DNA from: Candidatus Accumulibacter similis
Lineage (GTDB): Bacteria > Pseudomonadota > Gammaproteobacteria > Burkholderiales > Rhodocyclaceae
Assembly (NCBI GenBank): GCA_013347225.1
Contig: CP054595.1
Coordinates: 310,001 to 374,000, forward strand
Length of the DNA: 64,000 nucleotides
Direction: 5' to 3'
The position numbers and the translations under genes were made by a program. Below the pieces are notes generated by a model, which was given only the letters and a program-made list of their open reading frames with translations, did not search any database and had not been told where the DNA came from. This document shows, piece by piece, positions 26,794 through 35,864 of the stretch; position 1 is the first letter of the stretch; the number at the start of each line of letters is the position of its first letter.

Positions 26794-29286
26794 GTGCCAG
26801 CGAACCTCCACTCCCCCGCAGCCGGTCTGCTTCACCAGTCACGCTTGCGTGCCGTCGCCGCCGTCATCGTGGGCCTGCTGTCGATCGTGCCGCTGCTTGC
26901 CGTGGGCATCTACCGCCTGGAAGCCCCGCGCCTCAAGGAGCGGGCCTTCTCTGATCTGCAGGCGATCGCCATCCTCAAGGCGGGCCAGATCGAAGCCTGG
27001 CTGGACGAGAGACGTGGCGACGCCGTTGTCCTCAGTGCCAGCCCCGGTCTCATTGAGGATGCCTCAGGAGCGACGGCACCCAGCGGGGACCAGGGTGCAC
27101 GACAGCGCATCCTGGAGCGTCTGGCAACGCTGCAACGGGCGCACTCCTACGACGGCTTCGTGCTGGTGGACAACAGCGCCCAACCAGTCCTCGCCGTCGG
27201 AGCGGACGGAGCGAACGCCGAAGCGCCGGTGCAAGGAGCCCTGCGGAAGGCATTCGAAACAAGCCAAGTGACAACGACGGATCTCTATCGCAGCCTTTCG
27301 GGCCGTGTCCACCTCGACTGGGTTGCACCGCTGGTCAGGGAAATCGACGGCCAGCGGCGCACGGTGGGCGCAGTCATCCTCGATACGCCCGTCGAACGGG
27401 TCGTCTTCCCGTTGATCCAGAGCTGGCCGACGCCGAGCCCGAGTGCCGAGACACTGCTGGTGCGCCGGCAGGGTGACACCGTGCTGTACCTCAATGAGCT
27501 GCGTCATCGTACCGCCACCGCACTGCGCTTCAGTCAGCCTCTCCATGACCTCGATCTGCCGGCCGCCCGTGCCGTCGTCGCCGGCACCCCACAGGTCCTG
27601 GAGGGCAGGGATTACCGCGGGGTCAGCGTGCTGGCGGCAACGCGCCCGGTCAGCGGTACGCCGTGGCATCTGGTGGCGAAGATCGATCGCGACGAAGTCC
27701 TCTCACCGCTGCGCAACCTGGTGTTCTGGGTCAGCCTGGTCGCCACCTGCGCCATCCTGGTCGTCTCCCTCCTGATCGTCCTGCTGTGGAGGCAGCAACT
27801 GCGAACGCACCAGCTCGAACTGGAAGCCCAGAGCATGGAGAAGGACCGCCTGGTGCGCTTGTTCTTCGATCTTCCCTTCGTCGGCATGACCACCCTCGCG
27901 GCCGACAGCAGGCGCTGGCTGCGTTTCAACGATCGTCTCTGCGAGATCCTCGGTTACCCGCGCGAGGAATTGCGCGAGCTGACCTGGATCGAGCTTACCC
28001 ACCGCGACAACCTCGCAGGCGAGCGGATCCAGTTCGAGCGCATGCTGAAGGGCACGAGCAACGGCTTTCAGACCGACAAGCGGTTCGTGCGCAAGGATGG
28101 CAGGGTCGTCAACGTCACTGCAGACGTCAGGACGGTGCGGCACGAGGATGGCCGCGTGGACTTCTTCGTCGCAACGGTCCAGGACATCACGGCCAGGCTG
28201 CAGGCCGAAGGTTTCGCCCAGGAACTTCTGGACAATGTCAATCAAGGGTTCGTGGTTTATGATCGGGCGCTGCGGGTGGTCGTCTGGAATCGCTTCCTCG
28301 AACGCGCCATCGGTCTACCGCGCGCCGCGGCGATCGGCAGGCCCCTCGATGACCTGTTTCCCAACGCACGACGACTCGGCATACACGCTCACCTGGAACG
28401 CGCGCTGGCAGGAGAAGTGGTCGTCGCCGACGAGTTCGTGCCGCGCCTGCGCGGCACGACGGAACTCCTTGCTGCGGAGGCGGTGGCGGAGCGGCACGAC
28501 GATCCGCGTCTCTTCTGGACCTTGTCCTCGTACGCGCCACATCGGAACGTCAATGGCGACATCGACGGCGTCCTGGTGAACGTGGTCGACATGACGACGC
28601 TGAAGCACAGCCAGGATGCGCTGCTGGCGTCCAACGAAGAGCTGCGACAGCTTTCCCGGTACTTGGAACGGGTACGCGAGGAGGAACGGGTGCGGATCGC
28701 ACGCGAACTGCACGATGACCTCGGCAGCACCCTGACGGGGGTCAAGTGGGCAATCGCGATGGCAATCGAGCGCGCGCACGCGGCGGCAGTGCCCGGCGAC
28801 GCTCAGCTTGCGCACGCGTCGCAGTTGCTCGATTCGGCGGTGGATACGATGCGTCGCATCATCAGCGATCTGCGACCAAGCGTGCTCGACCACCTCGGAG
28901 TATGGACGGCGATCGAGTGGTACGCCGGTCAGATTGGCGAACGGACCGGTCTGCGATGCGACGTCGCCCTTTCCCCGGAGGTTGCAACAGTCGAGGTCGA
29001 CGCCGAGCGGGCAACCGCGATGTTTCGCATCGTTCAGGAGGCGTTGAACAACGTCGTTCGCCACGCCCGCGCGACACACGCACAGATTCGTGTACGTTGC
29101 GAAGCGGCTACCGTTATGATTGCGGTCGAGGACGACGGTGTGGGCAGCGACGAAGGCGCCTTGAGGAAGACGGAGTCCTGGGGCCTGCTGGGAATGCAGG
29201 AACGTGCCGCCCGCTTCGGTGGCGAGATCAAGCTTTCGCGCGGCGCCACAGGGGGCACCATCCTGGCTCTGCGCATGCCGGTTTGA
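26794..29286 (+). CDS. NarX/DegS-type sensor histidine kinase with dCache-like and PAS domains
   Basis: An 830-aa protein with a GTG start at 26794. Two membrane segments (about residues 20-40 and 310-333) enclose an extracytoplasmic sensor of roughly 270 residues of dCache size. Two PAS domains follow (about 350-470, with VTADVRTVRHEDGRVDFFV, and 475-600). The HisKA_3 dimerisation helix has ARELHDDLGSTLTG with phosphoacceptor H640, and the HATPase domain has EALNNVVRHA and DDGVG. It is followed 6 bp later by its LuxR-type regulator. The signal is unknown. The gene starts just outside the island's right repeat. Confidence 0.95.
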   Translation: MPANLHSPAAGLLHQSRLRAVAAVIVGLLSIVPLLAVGIYRLEAPRLKERAFSDLQAIAILKAGQIEAWLDERRGDAVVLSASPGLIEDASGATAPSGDQGARQRILERLATLQRAHSYDGFVLVDNSAQPVLAVGADGANAEAPVQGALRKAFETSQVTTTDLYRSLSGRVHLDWVAPLVREIDGQRRTVGAVILDTPVERVVFPLIQSWPTPSPSAETLLVRRQGDTVLYLNELRHRTATALRFSQPLHDLDLPAARAVVAGTPQVLEGRDYRGVSVLAATRPVSGTPWHLVAKIDRDEVLSPLRNLVFWVSLVATCAILVVSLLIVLLWRQQLRTHQLELEAQSMEKDRLVRLFFDLPFVGMTTLAADSRRWLRFNDRLCEILGYPREELRELTWIELTHRDNLAGERIQFERMLKGTSNGFQTDKRFVRKDGRVVNVTADVRTVRHEDGRVDFFVATVQDITARLQAEGFAQELLDNVNQGFVVYDRALRVVVWNRFLERAIGLPRAAAIGRPLDDLFPNARRLGIHAHLERALAGEVVVADEFVPRLRGTTELLAAEAVAERHDDPRLFWTLSSYAPHRNVNGDIDGVLVNVVDMTTLKHSQDALLASNEELRQLSRYLERVREEERVRIARELHDDLGSTLTGVKWAIAMAIERAHAAAVPGDAQLAHASQLLDSAVDTMRRIISDLRPSVLDHLGVWTAIEWYAGQIGERTGLRCDVALSPEVATVEVDAERATAMFRIVQEALNNVVRHARATHAQIRVRCEAATVMIAVEDDGVGSDEGALRKTESWGLLGMQERAARFGGEIKLSRGATGGTILALRMPV

Positions 29287-29292
29287 GGAGCT

Positions 29293-29934
29293 ATGAGCGG
29301 ACGCAAGCTGCAGATCCTGCTGGTGGATGACCATGCCGTGGTCCGTGGAGGCTTGCGGCTGCTGCTGGCGCAGAGCGGCAGCATGGAAGTGGCGGGCGAG
29401 GCCGAGAGCGCCGAGCAGGCGATCAGGATGGTCCGCCAGAACGAATTCGATGTCGCCCTGGTCGATATCGGCCTGCCGGGCAAGGGCGGCCTCGACCTCT
29501 TGAAGCAGATCAGGACGGAGCGCCCCGGGCTCGCCGTGCTCATGCTGAGCATGTATGCCGAGGAGGTCTATGCCGTGCGCGCACTGAAAGCCGGCGCTGC
29601 CGGCTACCTGACGAAGAACAGCGCGCCGGCGACGCTCCTGGCGGCGATCACCAAGGTCGCCGGCGGCGGCAAACATGTGAGCCCGGCGCTGCTTGATCGG
29701 TTGGCTTTCGAGGTGGGGCAGGGCAGGAAATCGGGGGCCGATGCACTGTCCGACCGCGAGATCGAGGTGCTGCGGCGGATTGCCGCCGGCGAGAGCCTGA
29801 ACCACATCGCCGAGGCGCTGCATCTCAGCCCGAAGACGGTGACCACCTATCGTGCCCGAATCGTCGAGAAGACCGGGTTGCAGAGCAACGCGGAACTGAC
29901 GCGGCACGCGCTCGAGAAGGGGATGCTCTCCTGA
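29293..29934 (+). CDS. NarL/FixJ-type response regulator
   Basis: A 213-aa protein. The receiver domain starts LQILLVDDHAVVRGGLRLLL and has phosphoacceptor D58 in VALVDIGLPG and the conserved lysine in YLTKN. The C-terminal LuxR-type helix-turn-helix is LSDREIEVLRRIAAGESLNH through HLSPKTVTTYRARIVEKTG. It follows the sensor kinase by 6 bp, so the two form a two-component system. Targets cannot be read from this window. Confidence 0.96.
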   Translation: MSGRKLQILLVDDHAVVRGGLRLLLAQSGSMEVAGEAESAEQAIRMVRQNEFDVALVDIGLPGKGGLDLLKQIRTERPGLAVLMLSMYAEEVYAVRALKAGAAGYLTKNSAPATLLAAITKVAGGGKHVSPALLDRLAFEVGQGRKSGADALSDREIEVLRRIAAGESLNHIAEALHLSPKTVTTYRARIVEKTGLQSNAELTRHALEKGMLS

Positions 29935-30215
29935 ACCGGGCACACCCGAAGCCGGCAACCGGGCCGTCGGTGAGCCCTGGCAGCAGCGAGCGTGTCGCCG
30001 TCTGACCCTCGCCCGGCAACGCCGCTGGCGGACAACGCACCGTCAGACGTGTGATGTAGGGATTCCCCTGCTGCGGCGATGTCGTCCAGCACCTACAGCA
30101 AGAATGCGTCCGGCGCCGATGGTCGATTTCCGGCCGCTGGAGGATGATCCTATCTGCACATCGTACCGCGCACGAAGGAGCCCCTTCCTCACGCGGCCCA
30201 GTGCCGGAGATCACC

Positions 30216-30635
30216 ATGAACGCCTGTGCATCGCCCCCCCTGCAGCAAGACTGCACCCGTCTCCTCCTGGTCGACACCGACGACCTGTTTCTGGCCGACG
30301 TCGACAGTGCCCTGCGCGCGAATGAACGACTCGTCGTCGTGGCGACCGCTCGTTCGATCGAAGATGCCTACGACTGTGCGGCAAGGCACACACCTGATGT
30401 CATCGTCATTGGCTGGAGCACGGCGTCGCGAGCCTTTGTCCATGCCACCCTGGCCAACCGATCCGCGAGCGTGCCCGATCCGCTGGTGGTCATCGTGCTG
30501 CGCCGGGGAATCACCAGCGTTCCGGGGCTGATCTCCCTCAGCCTACTGCCGAACGTCGCACTGGTGGTGCATGACCAGGTCGCAAAGCTGCTGCTCCGGC
30601 GAGCATCTGCCGACTCCCGCGGGCTGCCGCACTGA
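30216..30635 (+). CDS. Degenerate receiver-domain protein
   Basis: A 139-aa protein. The start MNACASPPLQQDC at 30216 is preceded by GGAG. The fold is that of a response-regulator receiver: an acidic cluster LLLVDTDDLFLADVDSAL at the N-terminus, then YDCAARHTPDVIVIGW. The phosphoacceptor position at the end of the third strand is Gly-Trp instead of Asp, so it probably cannot be phosphorylated in the usual way. There is no output domain. It stands between the NarXL-like pair and a second single-domain receiver, so it may be a binding partner or decoy in the same circuit. Confidence 0.65.
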   Translation: MNACASPPLQQDCTRLLLVDTDDLFLADVDSALRANERLVVVATARSIEDAYDCAARHTPDVIVIGWSTASRAFVHATLANRSASVPDPLVVIVLRRGITSVPGLISLSLLPNVALVVHDQVAKLLLRRASADSRGLPH

Positions 30636-30759
30636 CGCCGCCGTCGCCGGCGCAGGCTCCTGCCGACCGTGGCAATGTGGCTTTGGCGGGCTGGCGGACG
30701 GAAACCACTCCGGTGACGCCCATCTCTCGCGAGACCGTTGTCGATTTCTTCCCGTGACC

Positions 30760-31164
30760 ATGCTGTCAATCCTGATTGTCGATGATTCAGCCGTTGTCCG
30801 ACGGATGCTGCGCGAGATGCTCGCGAATGTCGAGGGTGCCGATGTGGTCGGTGAGTTTGCCAGTCCGGGTCCGGCGATCGCAAGCATTCGCAGCAGCCCG
30901 CCGGATGTCGTCGTGCTCGACATCCAACTCGTCAATGGCAGCGGTCTGGAGATTCTGCGCGCGGTGGGCTCAAGCCATCCGGAGACGAAAGTGCTGGTCT
31001 TCACCAACCACGCAGAGGACGTCTACCGCAGGCGGTGCCTGGAAGCCGGAGCCCATGCCTTCTACGACAAGAAGAGTGACCTGCAAGCCCTCCGGCAATG
31101 CCTGTGCTGTCTTGCTCCGTCCGGTCGGGCGGGCGGGACCAGGCAAGAAGCCATGCCGAGCTGA
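30760..31164 (+). CDS. Single-domain response regulator (CheY-like)
   Basis: A 134-aa receiver starting MLSILIVDDSAVVRRML at 30760, with a GTG two codons earlier as an alternative. The acidic pocket is VDDSAVV, the phosphoacceptor is the Asp of PDVVVLDIQL, the switch Thr is in LVFTNHAED and the conserved Lys in FYDKKSD. It ends in a short tail without an output domain. It likely relays phosphate from a nearby kinase, possibly the NarX-like one 1.5 kb upstream, and that link is inference. Confidence 0.88.
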   Translation: MLSILIVDDSAVVRRMLREMLANVEGADVVGEFASPGPAIASIRSSPPDVVVLDIQLVNGSGLEILRAVGSSHPETKVLVFTNHAEDVYRRRCLEAGAHAFYDKKSDLQALRQCLCCLAPSGRAGGTRQEAMPS

Positions 31165-31281
31165 GCGCCGCGCTTGCCGCACGCTGCGCGACGTTGCAGG
31201 CGAACGGCATGGCGGACTCGAAGGCAGCCGGTCGCCGCGCCCACAGCGTGACGCGGAGCAAGGAATCCTTGGCGAGCCCCC

Positions 31282-31671
31282 TCAGGCGTCTTCAGTGGCG
31301 AAGTTGAGTTCCACACCATTGCCTGCCGGGTCTCTGATGAAGAGCTGGACCTGCGTCGTGCCCGGCACGCGCGCCGTCGTGAAGGCGATTCCCAACCCGG
31401 TCAGCTTGCGTTCGAAGTCAGTGCGCCCGCAGCAGCTGAAGGCCGCGTGGTCAAAGGTCGATACCGCCCCCGTCCCGGGCGGCTCGCCGGGCCGTGCCTC
31501 CGAGAGATGCAGGATCGGCTGGCCCCCGGCGTATAACCAGTAGCCAAAGCTGCCGAAAGGCGGTCGCGCGCCATGGATCAGGCCAACGACGTCGCAGTAG
31601 AAGCTGCGCAACTCCTCCATGAGTAGGCGTGGGGCGCGCAGATTGTAATGATTGATTCCCAGGGTGGGCAT
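31282..31671 (-). CDS. VOC-family (glyoxalase/bleomycin-resistance fold) protein
   Basis: A 129-aa protein, MPTLGINHYNLRAPRLL at the start (ATG 31671). Family features: an early HYN metal ligand position, YCDVVGL, GYWLYAGGQPILHL, FDHAAFSC and VQLFIRDPAGNGVELNF with the C-terminal Glu ligand. Proteins like this bind a metal and act on small molecules. The substrate is unknown. It is convergent with the receiver genes. Confidence 0.9.
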   Translation of the reverse strand: MPTLGINHYNLRAPRLLMEELRSFYCDVVGLIHGARPPFGSFGYWLYAGGQPILHLSEARPGEPPGTGAVSTFDHAAFSCCGRTDFERKLTGLGIAFTTARVPGTTQVQLFIRDPAGNGVELNFATEDA

Positions 31672-32189
31672 GCATAACTCGACGGTCACGGTGAAAATCG
31701 CCCCGGCAAGGCACAAACCCGATTCCAAGCCTTGCCGATGCCCTTCCGCGCGCCCGCTCGCGGGGGAGCGAGCCGAAGCGGCATGGTTGTACTCCTGTGC
31801 ACTTGGGGGCCTGGTCTGGCAATCCGGTTGCGGAAGGCCATGACGGCTGGCCACCGCCGGAGCACGCTGGAGCAGAGCGGAGCATAGCATCGCCATGGTG
31901 ATGCTCGGACGTGACGATTCTTCTCCGCTACCATGCGGGCAATCGCATGCTGAGCGACAGTACGCGAATGTTGAAAAACGTAGCCTCCCGTCTGCTGGCG
32001 CTGCACGGCTGGACCCTGAGCGAGCTGTCGGCGCCGGAGTCAAAGCGGTGTCCACAAGCCGACATAAATCTGGTGCGAGGGAGGCAGGAGCGGTCGTCTG
32101 GAACGTTGGTCAGAGCGCGCAAAGAGAGGGCTGCCCGGCCCGTGGGCAGAGGCGGTCGGTGCAGGGTTTGGGCGAGGACGGGTTCTGAG
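31672..32189. other. Gene-free stretch left of the IS21 element
   Basis: About 520 bp with no frame of plausible composition. It contains the start region of the VOC gene's promoter and probably the left end of the IS21-type element (a TGTCCACAAGCCGACATAAA-like sequence near 32048), but no matching inverted copy was found at the right, so the terminus is not assigned. Confidence 0.4.
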
Positions 32190-32936
32190 TCAGGCGTCGT
32201 GCTGCTCGCGCATCCGGTAGGACGTTCCTTCGATGACCAGTGTCTCGGCATGATGCAGCAGGCGGTCGAGCAAGGCGGCCGTGAGGGTGCTGTCGTTGTT
32301 GAAGATCTCCGGCCACTGTTTGTAGGCTTTATTCGACGTGATGATGGTCGAACCGCGCTCATAGCGCTGACTGATCACCTGGAAGAGGGCATCGGCGCCA
32401 AACTTGTCAATTGGCAGATAGCCCAATTCGTCGACGCAGAGGATGGCGGGTTTGAGCAGTCTGGCCATCTCGCGTTTGACCCCGCCGGTGGCCTGGGCGG
32501 CGGCCAGCGCATTGACAATGTCGACGGCGGTGGTGAACAGCGTCGTCAGGCCCTGCAGGCAGGCAGCATGCGCGAGAGCGATGGCCAGATGGGTCTTGCC
32601 GACGCCGACCGCGCCGAGGAGGATCACGTTGCCATGGGACGGCACGAAGTCGAGGCGGAACAGATGCTGGATTTGCGCCCGATTGATCTTCTTCGGCCAT
32701 GACCAGTCGAAACCGTCGAGCGTCTTGATGCCGGGCAAGCGCGCGGCCTTGATGCGGCGGGCAATCAGTGCCTCGTCGCGGCGAGCGACCTCGCCGGCCA
32801 CCAGGTCTTCGAGAAAGCGGCCATGAGACCACGACTCGCGAGCCGCCTGAGCCATCAAGTCCGGCGCGTGCTGAACGAAGTACGGCAACTGCAAACGACC
32901 CAGATGCTTCGCGAGAATGGCCTCAGTCATGGCCAT
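32190..32936 (-). CDS. istB: IS21 helper ATPase IstB
   Basis: A 248-aa AAA+ protein starting MAMTEAILAKHLGRLQLPYF at 32936. Walker A is GAVGVGKTHLAIALA, Walker B is ILCVDELGYLPID and sensor I is STIITSNKAYKQW. It assembles on DNA and directs the IstA transposase to the target. The start lies 14 bp inside the end of istA, the usual overlap for this pair. The full length suggests an active copy. Confidence 0.96.
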   Translation of the reverse strand: MAMTEAILAKHLGRLQLPYFVQHAPDLMAQAARESWSHGRFLEDLVAGEVARRDEALIARRIKAARLPGIKTLDGFDWSWPKKINRAQIQHLFRLDFVPSHGNVILLGAVGVGKTHLAIALAHAACLQGLTTLFTTAVDIVNALAAAQATGGVKREMARLLKPAILCVDELGYLPIDKFGADALFQVISQRYERGSTIITSNKAYKQWPEIFNNDSTLTAALLDRLLHHAETLVIEGTSYRMREQHDA

Positions 32937-34425
32937 GATGACCTCCTGCCTCGTCTTGCGGATCGCTTCCTGTGGGGATGTCTGGATAAGCCGACAAGTC
33001 TGCCGGTGGCAGTTCAAGCTCCAGGAGATCCTGCCGGCGGATGAGCAGCAGCGGGCTCGCTTCGGGCAATTGGCGACGACGTGCGTCAATCAGATGGGCG
33101 ATGTATTCGCTGCTGAACGCCTCGAAGGCCAGGGCATCGGTCATCGCCCGCACGACCGCATCGTCGCCGTGGATCTCGGCCAGCGCCACGATCTTGCGCA
33201 CATGCGCCAACGCATTCCCGCGGCGGTCGAGCAAGCCGGCGTGATACTTCCCGGCCAGTGGCGTCAGACCGAGAAAGCGCTTCAGTACCAGCGCATCGCG
33301 GGCATGACGACGTTGAGCGATCAAGGCCTTCGCATGATCGGGATCCTCGATGTCCTGATGGCGCTCGAACGAACGGCCATGGCGGGCGACCAGTTCGCCG
33401 TCGTGATAGACACAGACGCGATCCGGATAGACCTTCATCGTCACCGGTCGTCCCGCCAGGCGGGCGGGAACCGAATAGCGATTGCTCTCGAGCGTGACCC
33501 GGAACTGTCGGTTGGCACGAACGCTCAGGACGCGGCCGACATCGAAGAGCCGGGGATTGACCGGCTGCAGAAGAGCGCGTTCCTCGACCCAGAGGTCTTC
33601 CGGCCGGCGTTGCGTTTCGCGATGCTGGCGGACGTTGGCCACCGTCTCCAGCCACAGCCTGACGGCCGGATTGAGCACGCTGAAGTCGGGCAGTTCCAGG
33701 CCGGCCAGGAAATTGCTTTTGACATAGGCGACGCTCCTTTCCGCGCGTCCCTTCTCATTGCCTTTTCGGGGCGCACAGGCGACGATTTCGAAGCCGTAAT
33801 GGCGGGCGAAGTCGAGATAGCGGGGATTGAACTGCACCGGCTCGCCACGCACATGGCGCAGAACCGCAGTGCGCAGATTATCGACCATGACCTTGCGCGG
33901 CACCCCCAGGGCAGCAAAGGCCTTGATGTGTGCCGCCAGAAAGTGTTCCATCGTTTGCGAGAGCGCAAACTCGACGTACATCTTCCGGCTCCAGGCCAGC
34001 ACCATGACGAAGAAGGACAGGCGGCGGCGGGTGTTGCCGACGGCGATCGTGCCGTATTCTCCCCAGTCGACCTGGGCGGCTTCCCCAGGCGCGAAGGCCA
34101 GGGTCAGGAAGGCCTCGCGTCGGGGCGGGCGGATCTTGTGGACGTAGTCCTTGACGATGCTGATGCCGCCCTCGTAGCCAGCATCCCGCAGGCGTTGAAA
34201 CACCTGCTGGGCGGTGAGCCGGTGCGCATCGAGCCAGCCGACGATGCGCCCCTTGTAGGGGTCGAGCTTGCTGGTCCGCGGGACGCGCGCCCGCGGAGCA
34301 TACGGGCGGTCGATCCAGTGGCGGACGGTCTTGACGTCCAGGTTCAGGCTGGCGGCGAGCTGTGGGGCCGTCAGATGACTGGCCACCCCCTGGCGAATGG
34401 CACACCACGTGGCATAGTCGATCAT
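32923..34425 (-). CDS. istA: IS21 transposase IstA
   Basis: A 500-aa DDE transposase starting MIDYATWCAIRQGVASHL at 34425. The N-terminal helix-turn-helix is LAASLNLDVKTVRHWIDRPY, and the catalytic domain contains QVDWGEYG (first Asp), VMVDNLRTAV (second Asp) and KGNEKGRAERSVAYVKSNFL (Glu). The C-terminal part is the beta-barrel plus YIAHLIDARRR. Nothing is truncated. Its ATG overlaps the upstream gene by 4 nt. Confidence 0.96.
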   Translation of the reverse strand: MIDYATWCAIRQGVASHLTAPQLAASLNLDVKTVRHWIDRPYAPRARVPRTSKLDPYKGRIVGWLDAHRLTAQQVFQRLRDAGYEGGISIVKDYVHKIRPPRREAFLTLAFAPGEAAQVDWGEYGTIAVGNTRRRLSFFVMVLAWSRKMYVEFALSQTMEHFLAAHIKAFAALGVPRKVMVDNLRTAVLRHVRGEPVQFNPRYLDFARHYGFEIVACAPRKGNEKGRAERSVAYVKSNFLAGLELPDFSVLNPAVRLWLETVANVRQHRETQRRPEDLWVEERALLQPVNPRLFDVGRVLSVRANRQFRVTLESNRYSVPARLAGRPVTMKVYPDRVCVYHDGELVARHGRSFERHQDIEDPDHAKALIAQRRHARDALVLKRFLGLTPLAGKYHAGLLDRRGNALAHVRKIVALAEIHGDDAVVRAMTDALAFEAFSSEYIAHLIDARRRQLPEASPLLLIRRQDLLELELPPADLSAYPDIPTGSDPQDEAGGHHGHD

Positions 34426-34790
34426 GGCCGGCTCTCCAGAACAGCGCGCAGCCGCGCCAGACGCGTGCTGACCGGCACACACTCGGGCACGCTCAGGACC
34501 TGGTACAACGGTGCGTCGTAGGCGATCAGGTCGAGGGCGATCAAGTCCCGGCGAGCGCGGGCCAGCCGACCGGCATCGATCTGCAGCCGACGGCAGAGGC
34601 TGGCCTCGCTGTAGTAGGAAAGACCGCAGGCGTCGGCGACGGTGACGAGAAACAGGTACAGCGCCCAGGCGCAGACGTCAGCCTTCTCGATGTAGTGTTC
34701 CCGCACCAGCCGATGATCGAGCCAGCTGAAGTGCGCGGGCACCTGGCGCTGGCGTTGCGGATTCAATGGCCGCTTCGTCGGACTGTTCAT
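34422..34790 (-). CDS. IS21-associated helix-turn-helix protein
   Basis: A 122-aa protein: PAHFSWLDHRLVREHYIEKA, then ACGLSYYSEASLCRRLQIDAGRLARARRDLIALDLI, a winged-helix-like pattern of a replication-initiator-type DNA-binding domain. Its stop overlaps the istA ATG (ATGA). It is probably a regulator or accessory of the element. Position and coupling are the main evidence. Confidence 0.75.
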   Translation of the reverse strand: MNSPTKRPLNPQRQRQVPAHFSWLDHRLVREHYIEKADVCAWALYLFLVTVADACGLSYYSEASLCRRLQIDAGRLARARRDLIALDLIAYDAPLYQVLSVPECVPVSTRLARLRAVLESRP

Positions 34791-35295
34791 GTGTGCCTCC
34801 TCGGATGTCCTGTCCCAGTTGTAGCAGCCGGGTCAGTGCCGAGGCGATGTCATCTTGTAACGTGCTCCCCCAGATATGAGAAATTAAGCCAATCAGAACA
34901 GCCGGTTGGGCGTTCAAGAAATCTTGTGGCGGGGGCGCCGGGTCGGCCTCGGCAGCGTTACAAGATGTCTTCACCAGCAGTTCGGCCTCTGCTGGCAGCG
35001 GTGCGGAGGCGTCGGGCTCGAACGGCAAGGTGGCCTGTCTCGCGGCCTCGGCAGCCGGCGCACGCGTGCCCCGGCTGTATCCCGGGTGATCCTGCCTCCA
35101 GGCACGGACCCGCGCCACCGCTTCCGGTCCACGGTGATAGTCGGGGTTCTTGGCGAGCCATCCGGCTTGGCTGGCCCGTTTGCTCGCCGCCCTGCATGCC
35201 GCCGCCCCGCAATAACGCTGGTGCCGCGCGTTACGCCTGTCCGCTACGAAGGCCCGACCGCAATTCACGCAGGGGTCCTGCTTCTCTCTGCCCAT
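34678..35295 (-). CDS. IS21-associated zinc-finger-like protein
   Basis: A 205-aa protein beginning MGREKQDPCVNCGRAFVADR, then HQRYCGAAACRAASKRASQ: a CxxC...H..YC...C cysteine cluster typical of a small zinc ribbon followed by a basic helix. The middle is low-complexity Ala/Pro. It overlaps the next gene by 113 bp, which is long, so the real C-terminus or the next start may differ. It is likely a passenger or regulatory gene of the element. Confidence 0.6.
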   Translation of the reverse strand: MGREKQDPCVNCGRAFVADRRNARHQRYCGAAACRAASKRASQAGWLAKNPDYHRGPEAVARVRAWRQDHPGYSRGTRAPAAEAARQATLPFEPDASAPLPAEAELLVKTSCNAAEADPAPPPQDFLNAQPAVLIGLISHIWGSTLQDDIASALTRLLQLGQDIRGGTHEQSDEAAIESATPAPGARALQLARSSAGAGTLHREG

Positions 35296-35449
35296 CTCGC
35301 GTCGCCTCCTGCCTCATCACAGGACGGGCTACTACACGATCTGGAAAGAAAACCAAAGAAGAACCAAGCAGCGAAGAAACACCAGCTCGATATCAATCCC
35401 TCGAAGAACATCCACCCCAAGAACATCCAACTTCACGCCGGCTCACGGC

Positions 35450-35640
35450 GACCACTTTCAGGTTGGCCGCGACACGGATCGGCCGGCACACGCCGTCCTC
35501 ATCGCCTATCCGCACACGTCCAACTGGGATGCCCTCTACGCACTGATCCTGCCGTCGACATCGCGGCGATCGCCCGCCACTATGTCGACCGCCCCGGCAG
35601 GCACCCGGCACTTGCATCGCCCATCCGCTGGCTCGATTGA
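35450..35640 (+). pseudogene. Remnant of a 1-acyl-glycerol-phosphate acyltransferase-type gene
   Basis: One frame (around 35471-35545) reads DRPAHAVLIAYPHTSNWDAL, with the HTSNWD H-x4-D active-site box of glycerolipid acyltransferases. A second frame (35550-35640) reads VDIAAIARHYVDRPGRHPAL and ASPIRW before a stop, the usual C-terminus of the same family. The middle ~100 residues are missing and the frame changes between them, so this is a decayed gene with an internal deletion, next to the IS21 element. Confidence 0.55.
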
Positions 35641-35864
35641 ACTCCGGCCCGCTCATGCAATCGCCGGCCGCTTTCACACGTAACGCAACGTACCACCCGT
35701 TGCTCAAATGCTCGGGCGGCACGCAAGTGAGCGAGATGCAAGGCCGCGAAGGTTCACGAGACCAGCGCCGAAAACGAAGTGGTGGCAGCGGCCGCCGGTG
35801 AGGTTGGGGCCGGGCGAACAGTGGCACCGCAAGCCTCCAGCGCCACGCAAATCCTGCGCGAAGG

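Larger units (their letters stand above)
32190..35295 (-). mobile_element. IS21-family insertion sequence (extent of coding part)
   Basis: istA and istB are intact and overlapping, and two further genes upstream of istA are coupled to them by overlaps, as in the IS21 subgroup that carries extra small genes. Terminal inverted repeats and a target duplication could not be fixed by eye, so the coordinates cover the genes only. Confidence 0.8.

Noticed and set aside
32040..35430. Exact ends of the IS21 element
   Set aside because: A TGTCCAC-type sequence is at the left, but no matching inverted copy was found at the right, so no terminal repeats are claimed.
35299..35640. Lys-rich frame (KPKKNQAAKKHQLD) as a small basic protein
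   Set aside because: It runs into the acyltransferase remnant in the wrong frame and has no start or ribosome site of its own.
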